A DNA stretch of 6,474 nucleotides, taken from NCBI GenBank assembly GCA_946480885.1, contig CAMLLK010000057.1, positions 1 through 6,474 on the forward strand. The letters run 5' to 3'. This document shows, in pieces, positions 5,516 through 6,474 of this stretch. The stretch's first letter is position 1, and every line of letters begins with the position of its first letter. This DNA is from an uncultured Thermoproteales archaeon (GTDB taxonomy: Archaea; Thermoproteota; Thermoprotei; Thermoproteales; Thermoproteaceae). Made by a program: the position numbers and the translations under genes. The notes beneath the pieces are model-generated. The model made no database searches. It saw only the letters and a program-made list of their open reading frames with translations, and had not been told where the DNA came from.

Positions 5516-6434
5516 ACAGTAGCTTATCTAAACTCTCTTTGTATTTTATCCACCATTCGTAATAGTCGTCGTAGTCTATAAACCTCCAATCCTTTGCCCC
5601 AAGCTCTGCGGCTAGTGTAGACACGATGTCTCTAGTCCTCTTACTCTCCCAAGGCATAGGCTCCGCCCCCGCTAGTTTTGAATAATAAGCAATGGCTCTG
5701 TATATATCCGCCGTGGGCATCTCCAGCCCCACTAGTTGGTATAGATCTTTCAACACCGGCTCTGCCCAGCCTCTGTGGAATCTACAAATCCCGGCGTTGT
5801 CTATAAAGCTCTCCGCCACCGCCCTCTCGTAAGAAGACTTGGCGAACTCTTCTGGAGACATAAAAGTGGGGTTGTAGTTCGTCCAGTACCTCCCTTGGAT
5901 ATACATAGGCGCCACGAGGCCCGGCGCCCAGTAGAAATTAGGCGTCATATACCCCTCCGAGCCGTATGCGGCGTAGACCGCCAAGTCTCTAAACCTAACC
6001 CCCACGGCTCTTACTCGGTCTTGGAATTTTCTCTCTAATTCTCTAGCCGCCTTCCTCACGCCAAGTTCTGCCACTAGCCGCAACACCTCTGTTGAGTTGG
6101 CCACAAAGCCCTCGATGAGTTTCAAAGCCAGTCTGGCGTTTTTAATTGAGTCTCTACCTGGGTCAAACGCCGTAGGTTCAAAAGAAGGCACTTCGTCTAT
6201 GCCCACCTCCTCTGGTTTTAAAAGCCCGTGGTGCACGGCGTCGAAGAGCCACGCCACTACGTGGCCTATCTCAATTGCGTCTAGCCCAAGTCGGTCGATT
6301 TTGTCTATTAAAGGCACGGCCTCTTCGAATATATAATTGCCTATGAAGGGCCCCACTGCGTGGAAAGATTCATAGTCTACTTTTTTACCTCTCCAAACTT
6401 TTTTACACACCACTGGACATGGCTCGCCGCAGTT
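5502..6434 (-). CDS. gor: Glyceraldehyde-3-phosphate:ferredoxin oxidoreductase (GAPOR), C-terminal half, 5' end missing
   Basis: 310 residues, about half of a family whose members are around 600-650 residues. GAPOR is a tungstopterin [4Fe-4S] enzyme that oxidises glyceraldehyde-3-phosphate directly to 3-phosphoglycerate and reduces ferredoxin. The fragment begins with NCGEPCPVVCKK, the C-x3-C-x3-C cluster motif typical of GAPOR (classical AOR has C-x2-C-x3-C). It continues with GPFIG, GLDAIEIG, HHGLLKPEEVGIDEVPSFEP and ICRFHRGW. From memory these match the Pyrococcus GAPOR (CGEPCPVVCKK, GFDAIEFG, GLLKPEEVGISDVPEF, CRFHRGW). The cysteine in CRFHRGW is the likely fourth cluster ligand. A GTG at 6411-6413 would give a 303-residue frame, but it lies inside the cluster motif and is not a real start. 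The coding sequence stops at 6434 only because adapter sequence begins at 6435. The frame stays open through the adapter, so automated calls may add false residues. The TAG stop (5502-5504) lies inside the end of the NifX-like gene. Confidence 0.9.
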   Translation of the reverse strand, partial: NCGEPCPVVCKKVWRGKKVDYESFHAVGPFIGNYIFEEAVPLIDKIDRLGLDAIEIGHVVAWLFDAVHHGLLKPEEVGIDEVPSFEPTAFDPGRDSIKNARLALKLIEGFVANSTEVLRLVAELGVRKAARELERKFQDRVRAVGVRFRDLAVYAAYGSEGYMTPNFYWAPGLVAPMYIQGRYWTNYNPTFMSPEEFAKSSYERAVAESFIDNAGICRFHRGWAEPVLKDLYQLVGLEMPTADIYRAIAYYSKLAGAEPMPWESKRTRDIVSTLAAELGAKDWRFIDYDDYYEWWIKYKESLDKLLFSGV

Positions 6435-6474
6435 AGATCGGAAGAGCGTCGTGTAGGGAAAGAGGGTGGGTGGG
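6435..6474. other. Illumina TruSeq adapter read-through (not genomic)
   Basis: From 6435 the sequence begins AGATCGGAAGAGC and goes on as GTCGTGTAGGGAAAGAG, identical over 30 bases (6435-6464) to the start of the TruSeq adapter seen at the 3' end of read 2, the reverse complement of the read 1 primer site. The last ten bases, GGTGGGTGGG, replace the expected TGTAGATCTC. All six differences are changes to G, as expected when signal fades on two-colour instruments. The whole 40-base tail is therefore artefact and should be trimmed. Confidence 0.97.

Noticed and set aside
5775..6336. Plus-strand frames of 79 and 87 codons opposite the GAPOR gene
   Set aside because: They are antisense to conserved GAPOR sequence and lack TATA or Shine-Dalgarno signals.
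6411..6413. GTG as the true start of the AOR-family protein
   Set aside because: It falls between the second and third cysteines of the CGEPCPVVC cluster motif; the frame is open upstream and the family has a large N-terminal domain.
6465..6474. GGTGGGTGGG as a G-quadruplex or telomere-like element
   Set aside because: It continues the adapter, with all mismatches to G, so it is base-calling decay and not a biological G-rich motif.

Overview
The window looks like a piece of a hyperthermophilic archaeal genome, most likely Thermoproteales (Pyrobaculum/Thermoproteus type). The evidence is a four-subunit archaeal pyruvate/2-oxoacid:ferredoxin oxidoreductase operon, the C-terminal half of a GAPOR-type tungsten enzyme, archaeal TATA boxes placed 19-28 nt before start codons (implying leaderless mRNAs), and ATGA-coupled gene junctions. 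The genus is inferred from gene content and promoter style; no rRNA or other marker is present. No mobile element, CRISPR array, tRNA or rRNA was seen.

Layout, left to right. 1-112 (minus) is the 5' part of an unrecognised gene running off the left edge. 141-2018 (minus) encodes a 625-residue secreted, C-terminally membrane-anchored surface protein with beta-rich domains. 2019-2102 is a short intergenic stretch with that gene's promoter. 2103-5057 (minus) is a tight operon porG-porD-porA-porB; every junction is an ATGA overlap. 5058-5164 is a divergent promoter region. 5165-5515 (plus) is a small NifX/NifB-type domain protein. 5502-6434 (minus) is the C-terminal half of glyceraldehyde-3-phosphate:ferredoxin oxidoreductase (GAPOR), convergent with and overlapping the NifX-like gene by 14 bp. 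6435-6474 is not genomic: it is Illumina TruSeq adapter sequence left on the contig end.

How the genes fit together. GAPOR oxidises glyceraldehyde-3-phosphate to 3-phosphoglycerate and POR oxidises pyruvate to acetyl-CoA. Both are oxygen-sensitive Fe-S enzymes that reduce ferredoxin, and they are the two ferredoxin-reducing steps of archaeal glucose breakdown. Their proximity, with a small metal-cofactor-type protein between them, is the main biological point of the window. I see no convincing undescribed system. The observations most worth checking are the adapter tail that truncates and chimerises the GAPOR gene, the NifX-like protein beside a tungstoenzyme, the uniform leaderless promoters, and the uncharacterised surface protein.
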